Origin: Thioclava electrotropha
Lineage (GTDB): Bacteria; Pseudomonadota; Alphaproteobacteria; Rhodobacterales; Rhodobacteraceae
NCBI RefSeq assembly: GCF_002085925.2
Contig: NZ_CP053562.1
Span: 1,220,001-1,284,000, forward strand
DNA length: 64,000 bases
Direction of reading: 5' to 3'
The notes beneath the pieces are model-generated. The model was not told the DNA's origin. It ran no database searches and saw only the letters and a list, made by a program, of their open reading frames with translations. The first letter of the stretch is position 1; every line of letters begins with the position of its first letter. The position numbers and the translations under genes are program-made. This document shows positions 1 through 8,099 of this stretch, piece after piece.

Positions 1-1181
1 AGCCGGGCAAACCCTCGCCCAAGACCTGCAAGGCGCTGATCCTCGCGCCGACCCGCGAGCTGGTGAACCAGATCGCCGACAACCTCGCGGGGCTCGTTCA
101 GGGCACCAAGATGAACGTCGCGACCGTCGTCGGAGGCCAGTCGATCAACCGCCAGATCACCATGATGCATCGCGGCAACGACATTCTCGTCGCCACCCCC
201 GGCCGTCTGATCGACCTGATGGATCGTGGCGCGGTTGACCTCCGCTACACCCGCCATCTGGTGCTCGACGAGGCTGACCAGATGCTCGACCTCGGCTTCA
301 TCCACGCGCTGCGCAAGATCGCGTCGCGCCTTGGCACGCCGCGCCAGACCCTGCTGTTCTCGGCCACGATGCCGAAGCAGATGGAGGAAATCTCGCAGGC
401 CTACCTCACCGATCCCAAGCGCGTGCAGGTTTCGCCCCCCGGCAAGGCTGCCGACAAGATCACCCAGTCGGTGCACTTCCTCGATAGCAAGGCCGAGAAG
501 GCCCGCAAGCTGCGCGATATTCTCTCCGCCGATATGGGCGCGCTGACGCTCGTCTTCGCGCGCACCAAGCATGGCGCGGAAAAGCTGATGAAGAGCCTGC
601 GCGCCGACGGTTACAACGCGGAATCGATCCATGGCAACAAGAGCCAAGGCCAGCGTGACCGCGCGATCAAGGGCTTCCGCGATGGCAAGGTCAACGTGCT
701 GGTCGCGACCGACGTGGCCGCGCGCGGCATCGACATTCCGGGCGTGTCCTATGTCGTGAACTTCGACCTGCCGGACGTGCCGGACGCTTATGTCCACCGC
801 ATCGGGCGCACCGCGCGTGCCGGTCGCGAGGGCGAGGCGATTGCCTTCTGCTCGCCGGATGAGGCCGATAACTTCCTGCAGATCGAAAAACTGATGAAAA
901 TCGAGATCCCGACCGCGAGCGGCGAACGCCCGTCTGCGGCCGTGCGCCCCTCGGCGCGTGCAGCTCGAGGCCGCGGTCGCGGCGGTCCGCGCTCTGGCGG
1001 CAACAAGGGTCGCGGTGGCAAGCCTCAGGGCAAACCGCAGGGGCAGGGGCAGCCGCAAGGTCAAGCTCAGGCCCAGGCGCGCTCGAAACCTCGCGCCGAA
1101 GCCAAGCCCAAGGTCGATGCCGGTGGCAACGCCTCGCCGAAGCGGCGTCGCCCGCGTCGGCGCAATGCAGGCGCTGCATGA
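1..1181 (+). CDS. DEAD-box ATP-dependent RNA helicase (5' end outside window)
   Basis: The reading frame is already open at base 3 and gives APTRELV (motif Ia) before the first possible internal start at 63, so the gene begins upstream of the window. Further motifs follow in order: TPGRLID (Ib), DEAD within VLDEADQMLD (II), SAT (III), ATDVAARGID (V) and HRIGRTARAG (VI). The N-terminal Q motif and Walker A are missing only because of the window edge. The C-terminus is a long basic tail rich in Arg, Gly, Lys and Gln, typical of RhlE/CsdA-like helicases that remodel RNA or ribosomal precursors. The family is certain; the exact paralogue is not. Confidence 0.95.
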   Translation, partial: PGKPSPKTCKALILAPTRELVNQIADNLAGLVQGTKMNVATVVGGQSINRQITMMHRGNDILVATPGRLIDLMDRGAVDLRYTRHLVLDEADQMLDLGFIHALRKIASRLGTPRQTLLFSATMPKQMEEISQAYLTDPKRVQVSPPGKAADKITQSVHFLDSKAEKARKLRDILSADMGALTLVFARTKHGAEKLMKSLRADGYNAESIHGNKSQGQRDRAIKGFRDGKVNVLVATDVAARGIDIPGVSYVVNFDLPDVPDAYVHRIGRTARAGREGEAIAFCSPDEADNFLQIEKLMKIEIPTASGERPSAAVRPSARAARGRGRGGPRSGGNKGRGGKPQGKPQGQGQPQGQAQAQARSKPRAEAKPKVDAGGNASPKRRRPRRRNAGAA

Positions 1182-1190
1182 AATTGACAG

Positions 1191-1220
1191 CGGGCCGCAT
1201 CGTAAGATGCGGCCCGTTTC
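1191..1220 (+). terminator. Hairpin terminator after the helicase gene
   Basis: A 10-bp perfect stem (CGGGCCGCAT at 1191-1200 with ATGCGGCCCG at 1207-1216, loop CGTAAG) starts 9 bases after the helicase stop and runs into GTTTC. The T-tract is short. Confidence 0.65.
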
Positions 1221-1284
1221 AGTTCCTCCGTCCGGTCCACGTGAGACGCGTCCGAACGACCCAATCGAAACGCATCCTCAGCCG

Positions 1285-1782
1285 TCATCTGCATCGCTTC
1301 AATGTCATGTCCAACGCGGCGGCGAAGCCTTTTGCGGAGAAGTCGAAGACACCCACGTTCGGAATGGAGACGGTGAAATTTGCGTTCCCGCCTGCCGCCT
1401 CAACTTGTTTTAGCGCGTTGATCGCAAGCTTGTCGGTGCGTTGATCCAGCCAGGCATATTGCCCTGTCGAACGCAGGCGGAATGTGCTCTGCCCGATCGC
1501 GATGGTCAGTCCGCCGGAGCGCGGAAGTCGTCGGTCGGCATAGACGGACAGCTCCGGTTGCCTGCCCGAGTGCTTCGTCACCGCGACATAGAGAAGCGAG
1601 CCATTCAGCAAAATCCGCCGATCATTCGCGGTCGCTGTCCAGCAGGTCTTCATGGTGCCGTTTCTCTCTTCGAAGACGCTCCACTTCCCGACATTGCCGA
1701 TGCTATCGGCGGCATAGGTTGGCGAGAGCGCACCGAGGGCGATCAGGGCGGCGCAGATAAGTACTCTGAGAAGACGGCTCAT
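1285..1782 (-). CDS. Exported IalB-like (invasion-associated locus B) family protein
   Basis: The protein has 165 residues. An N-terminal signal peptide (basic MSRLLR, hydrophobic core, PTYAA cleavage region) indicates export to the periplasm. The mature part begins IGNVGKWSVFEE, contains a Cys near the start (KTCW) and one at the end (KRCR), and has the strand-rich pattern of IalB-like proteins, including a GLTIAIGQSTFRL block. The ATG at 1782 is chosen because GGAGG lies 7 bases before it; a TTG at 1800 would lose this site. The assignment rests on overall pattern and moderate similarity. The role in a free-living bacterium is unknown; host invasion should not be assumed from the name. Confidence 0.6.
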   Translation of the reverse strand: MSRLLRVLICAALIALGALSPTYAADSIGNVGKWSVFEERNGTMKTCWTATANDRRILLNGSLLYVAVTKHSGRQPELSVYADRRLPRSGGLTIAIGQSTFRLRSTGQYAWLDQRTDKLAINALKQVEAAGGNANFTVSIPNVGVFDFSAKGFAAALDMTLKRCR

Positions 1783-1805
1783 GCGCGTTCCTCCGACCAA
1801 CGCAA

Positions 1806-1834
1806 TTTACCTCGCCCACAGGGGGCGAGGTAAA
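1806..1834. repeat. 12-bp inverted repeat upstream of the IalB-like gene
   Basis: TTTACCTCGCCC (1806-1817) pairs perfectly with GGGCGAGGTAAA (1823-1834) around a 5-base loop. It lies 24 bp upstream of the IalB-like start codon, between the aminotransferase stop and this gene, so it could be a leader hairpin or an operator. There is no T-tract directly after it on the minus strand. Confidence 0.6.
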
Positions 1835-1838
1835 AATA

Positions 1839-1870
1839 GCATAATTTTCGTCAGTTGGACTGAATTATGC
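1839..1870 (-). terminator. AT-rich nested inverted repeat, possible terminator of the aminotransferase gene
   Basis: GCATAAT (1839-1845) pairs with ATTATGC (1864-1870), and inside it TCAGT (1851-1855) pairs with ACTGA (1859-1863). Read on the minus strand the structure is followed by TATTTTT, as a Rho-independent terminator would be, but the stem carries a 5-base bulge and is AT-rich. A regulator-binding palindrome is the alternative. Confidence 0.4.
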
Positions 1871-1917
1871 GTCGGGGTGCCTAAGACAGAACGCAGGTGA
1901 TCTCGCGGTTTGGCGGG

Positions 1918-3276
1918 TCACCCCACCTCCGCGAACACCTTCTTCAACGCCGTTTCCAGCTTTTTCAACATCTCGTCCATCTGCGGCTCGGTGAGGATGA
2001 ACGGCGGACACAGTACCACCGATTGCCCCAGGGGTCGGCAGATCAGCCCCTGATCGGTGCAGGCATTGGCGATGCGTTCCGAAACCGAGAGCGACCCGTC
2101 GAACGGCGTCTTGCTCTCCCGATCCTTTACCGCCTCCAGCGCCCACATGTAGCCCACGCCGCGCAGCTCGCCGATATTGGGGTTCTGCGCGATCTGGGCG
2201 AGGCCCGCTTCGAGGCGCGGGCTCAGGCGGCGGACGTTTTCGGCCAGTCCCTCGTTCATCACCACGTCGATGGCTTTCAGCGCAATCGCGCAGCCGACCG
2301 GGTGGCCCGAGGCGGTGAAGCCATGGGGGAATTCCTCGATCGCCTCGGAGGCCGCTTGCAGGCGGTCCGACAATTCCGGGCCGAGGATCACCGCGCCCAT
2401 CGGGAAGAAGCCGGCGGTGAGGTTCTTCGACGAGATGATCGCGTCGGGCTGGAAGTCATAGGTCTCGCAGCCCCATGTGTTGCCGGTGCGCCCGAAGCCG
2501 CAGATCACCTCGTCGGAGATCAGCGGGATGTCGTATTTCTTGAGGATCTTCGCGACCGCCTGGAAATAGCCCTTGGGTGGCGTGATCACCCCGCCTGCAC
2601 CCATCACCGGCTCGGCGAAGAAGCCCGCTATCGTGTCCGCGCCTTCCTTGATGATCGTCGCTTCCAGCTCATTCGCGAGGCGCTGGGTGAACTGCTCCTC
2701 CGTCTCGCCCGGCTGCCCTTCGCGCCAGTAATGCGGGCAGGTGAGGTGCAGAAATCCCGGCAGCGGCAGGCCGAAGACAGAGTTGTAGGGCTTGCCGGTC
2801 ATCGAAGCCGAGACCGCCGTGACACCGTGATAGGCGTTCTTGCGGGTCAGGATCTTGCGCTTCTGCGGCTTGCCCTCGGCCCCATGCAGGAACCACAGCA
2901 TCTTGACCATCGTGTCATTCGCCTCGGAGCCGGAGTTGGTGTAGAACACCTTGCCGTCCTCGAAGGGCGAGACCTCGATCAGCTTCTCGGACAGCATCAC
3001 CGTCTGATCCGACATTCGACCGAAGAAGGCGTGATAGCCGGGGAAGCGCGCATATTGCGCCTGCGCGGCCTCAATCAGCCCGGGATGGTCGAACCCCGCG
3101 ACCATGTTCCAGAGCCCGGAATTCGCGTCGAGATATTTCCGCCCCTCGGTGTCGAAGATGTACGGCCCCTCGCCATGGGTCACGACGACCGCGCCGCGGT
3201 CATGGATCGTGGGCAGATCGGTGAAACCGTAGAAGCTATGCGCATCGGCGCGGGCCTGCCAGCTTTGGTCTTTCAT
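1918..3276 (-). CDS. Class III (omega) aminotransferase, PLP-dependent
   Basis: 452 residues, normal for class III transaminases that move an amino group between omega-amino compounds (beta-alanine, taurine, putrescine and similar) and pyruvate or a related keto acid. Visible motifs: SGSEAND (115-121) for the PLP phosphate, the DEV...GFGRTG signature (255-264), and the PLP lysine in SSKNLTAG at K284. The ATG at 3276 is preceded by GGAGGAG at 7 bases; the frame stays open upstream but without family-like sequence. It is divergent from a LysR regulator starting at 3443, which probably controls it. The substrate cannot be read from sequence alone. Confidence 0.92.
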   Translation of the reverse strand: MKDQSWQARADAHSFYGFTDLPTIHDRGAVVVTHGEGPYIFDTEGRKYLDANSGLWNMVAGFDHPGLIEAAQAQYARFPGYHAFFGRMSDQTVMLSEKLIEVSPFEDGKVFYTNSGSEANDTMVKMLWFLHGAEGKPQKRKILTRKNAYHGVTAVSASMTGKPYNSVFGLPLPGFLHLTCPHYWREGQPGETEEQFTQRLANELEATIIKEGADTIAGFFAEPVMGAGGVITPPKGYFQAVAKILKKYDIPLISDEVICGFGRTGNTWGCETYDFQPDAIISSKNLTAGFFPMGAVILGPELSDRLQAASEAIEEFPHGFTASGHPVGCAIALKAIDVVMNEGLAENVRRLSPRLEAGLAQIAQNPNIGELRGVGYMWALEAVKDRESKTPFDGSLSVSERIANACTDQGLICRPLGQSVVLCPPFILTEPQMDEMLKKLETALKKVFAEVG

Positions 3277-3442
3277 CTCGCGACTCCTCCGGGATGGGCG
3301 ATGGATGAAAGCGAGGCTATCCGCGGCGCGGTCGGCGTCAATGGCCCGCGATGTCTCAGGATGCCGCACGGCTTGCGCGCCGGGGCGGGGCAAGGCAGTC
3401 TGCGCCTCAAGCCTTACCGCCTCCCCGATCACGGAGCCTCCC

Positions 3443-4393
3443 ATGCCCGCCCCCAATCCCCGCATCAGCCTCTGGGCGGTCGAGGTCTTCGTGGCCACGG
3501 CGGAAGAAGGCGCGACCACCGCAGCCGCGCGCCGTTTGGGTGTCTCGGCTTCGGCGGTCAGCCAGCAGCTTGCGGGCCTGGAGGGAGCTTTGGGTGCGGA
3601 GCTTGTGGACCGCTCCGCGCGCCCCTTCGCTTTGACGGCCGCCGGGCGGGCGTTCCTGCCTCATGCCGAGGCGATGCTGGACGAATTGGCCCGCGGCCGT
3701 GCCGGGGTGGGGCAGGCCGATCCGGCGGGGCTCACGAGTTTCCGGCTGGGCATGATCGAGGATTTTGAGGCCGAGGTTACGCCACTTCTGCTGGCGGGCA
3801 TGGCCGACGAGCTCAGCACCTGCCGGTTCGAGCTGGAAACCGGACCGAGCCACCGGCTGCTGTCGAAGCTCGAAGCGCGGGGCTTGGATGTCGCCGTCGC
3901 CGCCGAGCCGCAGGGCGCGGCGCTCGACGGGATCGAGCTGCATCCGCTACTGACCGAGCCCTTCCTCGCCATTCATCCCGCCGATGCACCTGCGAAAAGC
4001 GATCCGTCGCTGCCGCTGATCCACTATTCCCAGCGCACGTTGATGGGGCGCCAGATCGCCGCGCATCTCGCGCAAACGGGCAAGGCGCCGCCGCATCAAC
4101 TGGAACTCGACAGCTATCCCGCGATCCTCGCGCTGGTCGCGGCGGGGCGGGGCTGGACGATCCTGACGCCCTCGGCGGTGCGTCATGCGCCGCGCGCGGG
4201 GCTGGCGCTGTCGCCGCTCGACGGGCCGCCGCTGACCCGACGCATCGTGCTGGCGGCGCGCGACGGGATGATGGCCGATTGGCCCGCGAAAGTGGCTGCC
4301 CGCCTGCGGGCGTTGCTGCAAGAACGCGTGGTCGGACCGGCGCTGGAAGAAGCGCCGTGGCTGGATGGGACATTGCGGGTCGAGGCGGGCTAG
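3443..4393 (+). CDS. LysR-family transcriptional regulator
   Basis: 316 residues. The N-terminal helix-turn-helix (roughly residues 8-65) contains GATTAAARRLGVSASAVSQQ followed by LEGALGAELVDR, the LysR recognition-helix pattern. The rest is a periplasmic-binding-like effector domain. The ATG at 3443 has GGAG 7 bases upstream and matches the usual start of the HTH; longer open frames upstream add unrelated sequence. It is divergent from the class III aminotransferase with 166 bp between the starts, the classic LysR-target arrangement, so control of amine or amino acid breakdown is the likely role. The effector is unknown. Confidence 0.93.
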   Translation: MPAPNPRISLWAVEVFVATAEEGATTAAARRLGVSASAVSQQLAGLEGALGAELVDRSARPFALTAAGRAFLPHAEAMLDELARGRAGVGQADPAGLTSFRLGMIEDFEAEVTPLLLAGMADELSTCRFELETGPSHRLLSKLEARGLDVAVAAEPQGAALDGIELHPLLTEPFLAIHPADAPAKSDPSLPLIHYSQRTLMGRQIAAHLAQTGKAPPHQLELDSYPAILALVAAGRGWTILTPSAVRHAPRAGLALSPLDGPPLTRRIVLAARDGMMADWPAKVAARLRALLQERVVGPALEEAPWLDGTLRVEAG

Positions 4394-4397
4394 CGCC

Positions 4398-5051
4398 TCA
4401 GCCGATCCCCAGACCTGTCAGGGCGGCGGCCAATTCTTCGCGCGGCAGCATCATCAGGGCTGGCCCCTCCAGCATGATCCGCACGGGCCCCGTCGCCCGG
4501 TTCGACGTGCCGACCCGCTCGGCGGGCGTGAAGCCGATCCCGTCCAGCGGCCATTGCAGCCCTTCCGAGCGCGCCTTTACCTCGCCGAACGGAAACAAAG
4601 AGACCCGCGTGCCTTCCGTCACATCCAGCGAAAGGGACGGCGGGCAGCGGAAGATCACCTCTTCTTCTGCCAGCATCACGACCCGGTGCGGCGTGCGGAT
4701 CAGGTCGGTCATCGCGGCCAGCGTGTGATCCAGCCGCATCCCGGTGAAGCCGAGCGCCAGGATGAACGGCGCCTTGATCCGTTGCAGGCATTTCGCGAAA
4801 TCGGTGCTGTCCTGCTCGGCCACCGGATGCACCCGCGGGCCAAGGGTGGCGCGCGCCGCATCCGACAGGGAATCGAGATCGCCGATTACCGCTTCGGGCT
4901 CGAGACCCATCGCCAAGGCCCGATCTCCACCGCCATCTGCGGCCACGAGACAGGGGGCGATTGTCAACGCTTCGTCAACATCCGCATGGTTAACTGCGCC
5001 GGCGCCGAGAAGCGAAACCCCGGTTGACGAATGGACAATACTGCTAATCAT
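4398..5051 (-). CDS. thiN: Thiamine pyrophosphokinase
   Basis: 217 residues, the size of bacterial thiamine pyrophosphokinases, which transfer pyrophosphate from ATP to thiamine to form thiamine diphosphate. Conserved blocks: VAADGG (36-41), GDLDS (57-61), DSTDFAKCL (81-89) and GMRLDHTLA (104-112). The ATG at 5051 is chosen because MISSIVHSSTGVSLLG fits the family N-terminus; a TTG at 5087 is also in frame. No strong ribosome binding site is visible before 5051. The gene ends 4 bp from the end of the convergent LysR gene. In this window transketolase is a user of its product. Confidence 0.9.
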   Translation of the reverse strand: MISSIVHSSTGVSLLGAGAVNHADVDEALTIAPCLVAADGGGDRALAMGLEPEAVIGDLDSLSDAARATLGPRVHPVAEQDSTDFAKCLQRIKAPFILALGFTGMRLDHTLAAMTDLIRTPHRVVMLAEEEVIFRCPPSLSLDVTEGTRVSLFPFGEVKARSEGLQWPLDGIGFTPAERVGTSNRATGPVRIMLEGPALMMLPREELAAALTGLGIG

Positions 5052-5192
5052 GGGCTGATTGATGACGATTGTGGCAAAGAAAGACAATCGAGACCGGTAA
5101 AAAACCTTTCAAATGCCTTCTTTCGTCCACGCGAAAGAACCAGTTGGACAGGAATGTCGACGCATTGAGGTCCAATAGAAAGCGAGTGGTCC

Positions 5193-8045
5193 ATGGTTGG
5201 TGCGAGCAAGATCCTGACCGTATCCTACGGCACCTTTTCGTGCACCTTGGAAGGATTTGATGAGCCTTTCAACACGATGAAGGCGATTGCGGAGTATTTC
5301 CGCGATCTGGCTGCCGACGACCGGTATTTCGGTGCAGAGCCGCCCCAGCCTGATGCGGAAATGCTTCACCGTATCGCAGAGCGCGAAATTCAGCGCCGGG
5401 TCGAAGCGAAAATTCAGGAAAACGGCGTTGTTCTGCGCCAGCAAGACACCCTGCTGGGTGGCGAGGCTGCGGCGGATGAAGCGCCCGCGCCCGCTCAGGA
5501 AGAGCCGCTGGTGACGTCGGACGCGCTGCAAGAAGCCGCGCCTGCCGCCGAAGCGCCCGCGCAGCCGGAGGTCGCCGAGACGCCCGAGCCGGCAGCCGCG
5601 CCCGAACCGGTCGCAGAGCGGCCCGAGCCCGAGATTGAAACCCAGCCCGTCGAACCCGAAGCAGGCTTCGCGCAGCCGGAAACCGTCGCCGCCAAGCTGC
5701 AACGTATCCGCGAAGCCGTGGCCCGCGCTCGCGAGGTTCAGGCAGATAGCTTCGCCGAGGAAGACGAACCCGTTTCCGCCCCTGAGGCGCTTCTGGACCG
5801 CTTCGAGGCCGAACCGTCGAGCGAAGCGGAAGATTTCGGCTATGCCCTCGACATCTCCGGCCCGCTGAGCGCCGAGGAAATCGAACCCGAAGCCTCCGAA
5901 CCCACGCAGACCGAGGCAGAGATGCCCGAGGCGGACGTGGCAGAAGAAGATTCGGCAGACGCCGCACTCGAACAGATCGCGGAAGAAAACGAAGAAGTGG
6001 CGGAAGTTGCTCGCGAAGACGAAGACGTCGTCACCGAGGAAGAGCCCGTCGCCGAAGCGGATGAGACTGCAGCCGAAGACATCGCAGCAGCCGAACCCGT
6101 TGCCTCGGAAGAGGACGCTGTCGACGAAGCCGAAGCCGCGTTTGGCCCGACCGACGATCACATGCAGCGCCGTCAGGCAAGCCGCCGCGCGCGCCGTTCG
6201 GCCAAGCGTGCCAAGCGCATCGCAGCGCTCAAGGCCGCAGCCGAAGAGCTCGGTGCGACCGAAGAGGAAACGGTCGAACATGCCGAGGACCAGGCCGAGG
6301 AGACCTCGGCTGAGACCACCGTTGAGGCCGACGCACCTGCCGCGCCGCGGATGCGCGCGCGTGTGATCAAGGTACGCCGCCGCGAAACGATCGAAGCCGC
6401 GACTGCGGAGGTCGCAGCGGACGCTTCGGAAGAGCTTCCGGCGCAGACCGACGACGCGGCCACGGCAGACAGCGCAGAGGATCAGTCGATCCCGACTGCC
6501 GAGCAGGTCGAGGACGACGCCGCGCAACAGGCACCTGAAGTGGCTGCCGAAGCCGAGCAAGACGTCGAAGCCGAGGCCGAGCTGGAGGCAGAGGCCGAGG
6601 AGGACGACCTCGCCGCACGTCTGGCTGCCGAGTTGAGCGAAACGACGGAGGAGGCCAGCCCTGCTCCGGTCGCGCCGCAGGCAGAGCAGCCGCAGGCGCA
6701 GGACGAAAGTGATCGCGACAGTCGGATGCCGGGGCGCCTCTCGCCCGAAGCCGAAGCTGATCTCATGCGCGAACTCGCCGCGCTGCAGATGGAGAACCTT
6801 TTCACCGGCGCCGAAATCGAGACGGCTGACGAAGCCCCGGACGAGGCGGTTGCGCAGGCAGATGTCTACGAAGATCTGGCGCTGCCCGATATCGACCTGT
6901 CCGATCTGGAAGACGAGTCGGTCGACGCGCCGCTGGTTCTGACGCAAGACGAGGCCGCCGCGCCCGAGGCGGAAGAGCCCGAGGCGACCATGGAAGCCGC
7001 GTCCCTCGACGCGCAAAACGTGCTGGTTCTGGGCAACGCGATCATCGCCGAAGAGGCCGAAGCCGAGATGTCGGAAGACGACACCGTGGCCGAGGATGAG
7101 GCCGAGGATATCTCCGCCGACGTCTTCGCACCCGAATTCGAAGCAGAGGTCGCAGAAGAGATCGAAGCCGAGGAGACGGAGGCAGAGGCCGAAACCGTCG
7201 AGACCGCCGACGCGGAAGACACGGAAGAGGCGGAGGCCCCGACCGAGGTTGCCGCACGCGAGGCCGCGTCGCTCTCCGAGGAAGAGACCGACCGCGAAGC
7301 CGAGGTGGATCGCCTTCTGGCCGAGGCCGACAAGCAGGCTGAAGTCGTCGAAACCCGCCGCCGCTTCTCCGCGATCGCGCATCTCAAGGCCGCCGTCGCC
7401 GCGACCGTTGCGGATCGTCTTGCCAAGGGGCAGGACACCGCGAAAGGGGGCGTCGAGGACGAGGACGGGTCCGAGCCCTACCGCGCCGATCTGACCCAGG
7501 CCGTGCGTCCGCGCCGCCCGGTCAGCTCGGGCGAGACGGCATCGCGCCGTCCCGATCCGTTGCGCCCCGCGCCGCTGGTGCTGGTTTCCGAACAGCGCGT
7601 CGACGCCGAAGAAGCCTCGGATGTCGAGGAGGTCGAGCAGCCGGCTGCTCAGCCCGCCGCCGCGATCCGTCCGCGCCGTGTCTCGGCAGGTCAGTTCGCC
7701 GCTGCCCAAGGCGACGAATCCGAAGCCACGCCGATGAACCCCGAGCAGGCGACCAGCTTCGCCGAATTCGCGGAAAGCCTCGGCACGCAGGGCCTCTCCG
7801 ATTTGTTGGAAGCCGCCGCCGCCTATACGTCGGCCGTGGAAGGGCGCCCGCATTTCTCGCCGCCGCAGATCATGCGCAAACTGTCCGTCATGGACGATGC
7901 GGCTGACGTGCCGCGCGAAGAGCGGATGCGCGTCTTCGGCCGCCTGCTGCGTCAGGGCAAGATCACCAAGGTGAAGCGCGGCCAATACGCGATCACCGAA
8001 GCCTCGCGCTACTGGGACGAGGCGAAGATGGCCTCGGGGCAGTAA
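5193..8045 (+). CDS. Very long Glu/Ala-rich protein with ordered N- and C-terminal segments, function unknown
   Basis: 950 residues. Residues 1-85 look like a folded domain (KILTVSYGTFSCTLEGFDEP, then an amphipathic KAIAEYFRDLAADDRYFG). Residues about 90-830 are a low-complexity acidic linker of Glu, Ala, Asp, Pro and Val, broken by basic islands (about 325-348, rich in RRxRR; about 386-400) and by a more ordered stretch near 508-540 (GRLSPEAEADLMRELAAL). The last about 110 residues resemble a winged helix: FSPPQIMRKL, then REERMRVFGRLLRQGKITKV and RGQYAITEASRY. No signal peptide or membrane segment is seen. I recall similar N-termini in other Rhodobacteraceae proteins of unknown function, so it is probably a conserved orphan. 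Codon use matches its neighbours. DNA binding by the C-terminus is inference only. Confidence 0.85.
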   Translation: MVGASKILTVSYGTFSCTLEGFDEPFNTMKAIAEYFRDLAADDRYFGAEPPQPDAEMLHRIAEREIQRRVEAKIQENGVVLRQQDTLLGGEAAADEAPAPAQEEPLVTSDALQEAAPAAEAPAQPEVAETPEPAAAPEPVAERPEPEIETQPVEPEAGFAQPETVAAKLQRIREAVARAREVQADSFAEEDEPVSAPEALLDRFEAEPSSEAEDFGYALDISGPLSAEEIEPEASEPTQTEAEMPEADVAEEDSADAALEQIAEENEEVAEVAREDEDVVTEEEPVAEADETAAEDIAAAEPVASEEDAVDEAEAAFGPTDDHMQRRQASRRARRSAKRAKRIAALKAAAEELGATEEETVEHAEDQAEETSAETTVEADAPAAPRMRARVIKVRRRETIEAATAEVAADASEELPAQTDDAATADSAEDQSIPTAEQVEDDAAQQAPEVAAEAEQDVEAEAELEAEAEEDDLAARLAAELSETTEEASPAPVAPQAEQPQAQDESDRDSRMPGRLSPEAEADLMRELAALQMENLFTGAEIETADEAPDEAVAQADVYEDLALPDIDLSDLEDESVDAPLVLTQDEAAAPEAEEPEATMEAASLDAQNVLVLGNAIIAEEAEAEMSEDDTVAEDEAEDISADVFAPEFEAEVAEEIEAEETEAEAETVETADAEDTEEAEAPTEVAAREAASLSEEETDREAEVDRLLAEADKQAEVVETRRRFSAIAHLKAAVAATVADRLAKGQDTAKGGVEDEDGSEPYRADLTQAVRPRRPVSSGETASRRPDPLRPAPLVLVSEQRVDAEEASDVEEVEQPAAQPAAAIRPRRVSAGQFAAAQGDESEATPMNPEQATSFAEFAESLGTQGLSDLLEAAAAYTSAVEGRPHFSPPQIMRKLSVMDDAADVPREERMRVFGRLLRQGKITKVKRGQYAITEASRYWDEAKMASGQ

Positions 8046-8062
8046 GCCCGGCGACAGATCAG

Positions 8063-8092
8063 AAGGGGCGGTCCTGCGGGGCCGCCCTTTCT
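8063..8092 (+). terminator. Hairpin terminator after the Glu/Ala-rich gene
   Basis: GGGCGG (8066-8071) pairs with CCGCCC (8082-8087), extended by a G-T and two A-T pairs, and is followed by TTTCTC. It lies between convergent genes and may also stop transcription from the minus strand. Confidence 0.7.
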
Positions 8093-8099
8093 CATTGGA

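Noticed and set aside
3277-3442. LysR binding site (T-N11-A) between aminotransferase and regulator
   Set aside because: Only weak short matches (such as GGAT/ATCC around 3303-3322), not distinct enough to annotate.
1897-3768. Long open frame on the strand opposite to the aminotransferase
   Set aside because: Composition is typical of a GC-rich antisense shadow; the minus-strand frame has all class III motifs.
5109-7985. Long open frame opposite to the Glu/Ala-rich gene
   Set aside because: Mirror of the low-complexity codons (Leu, Gly, Phe and Arg runs), with no family-like segment.
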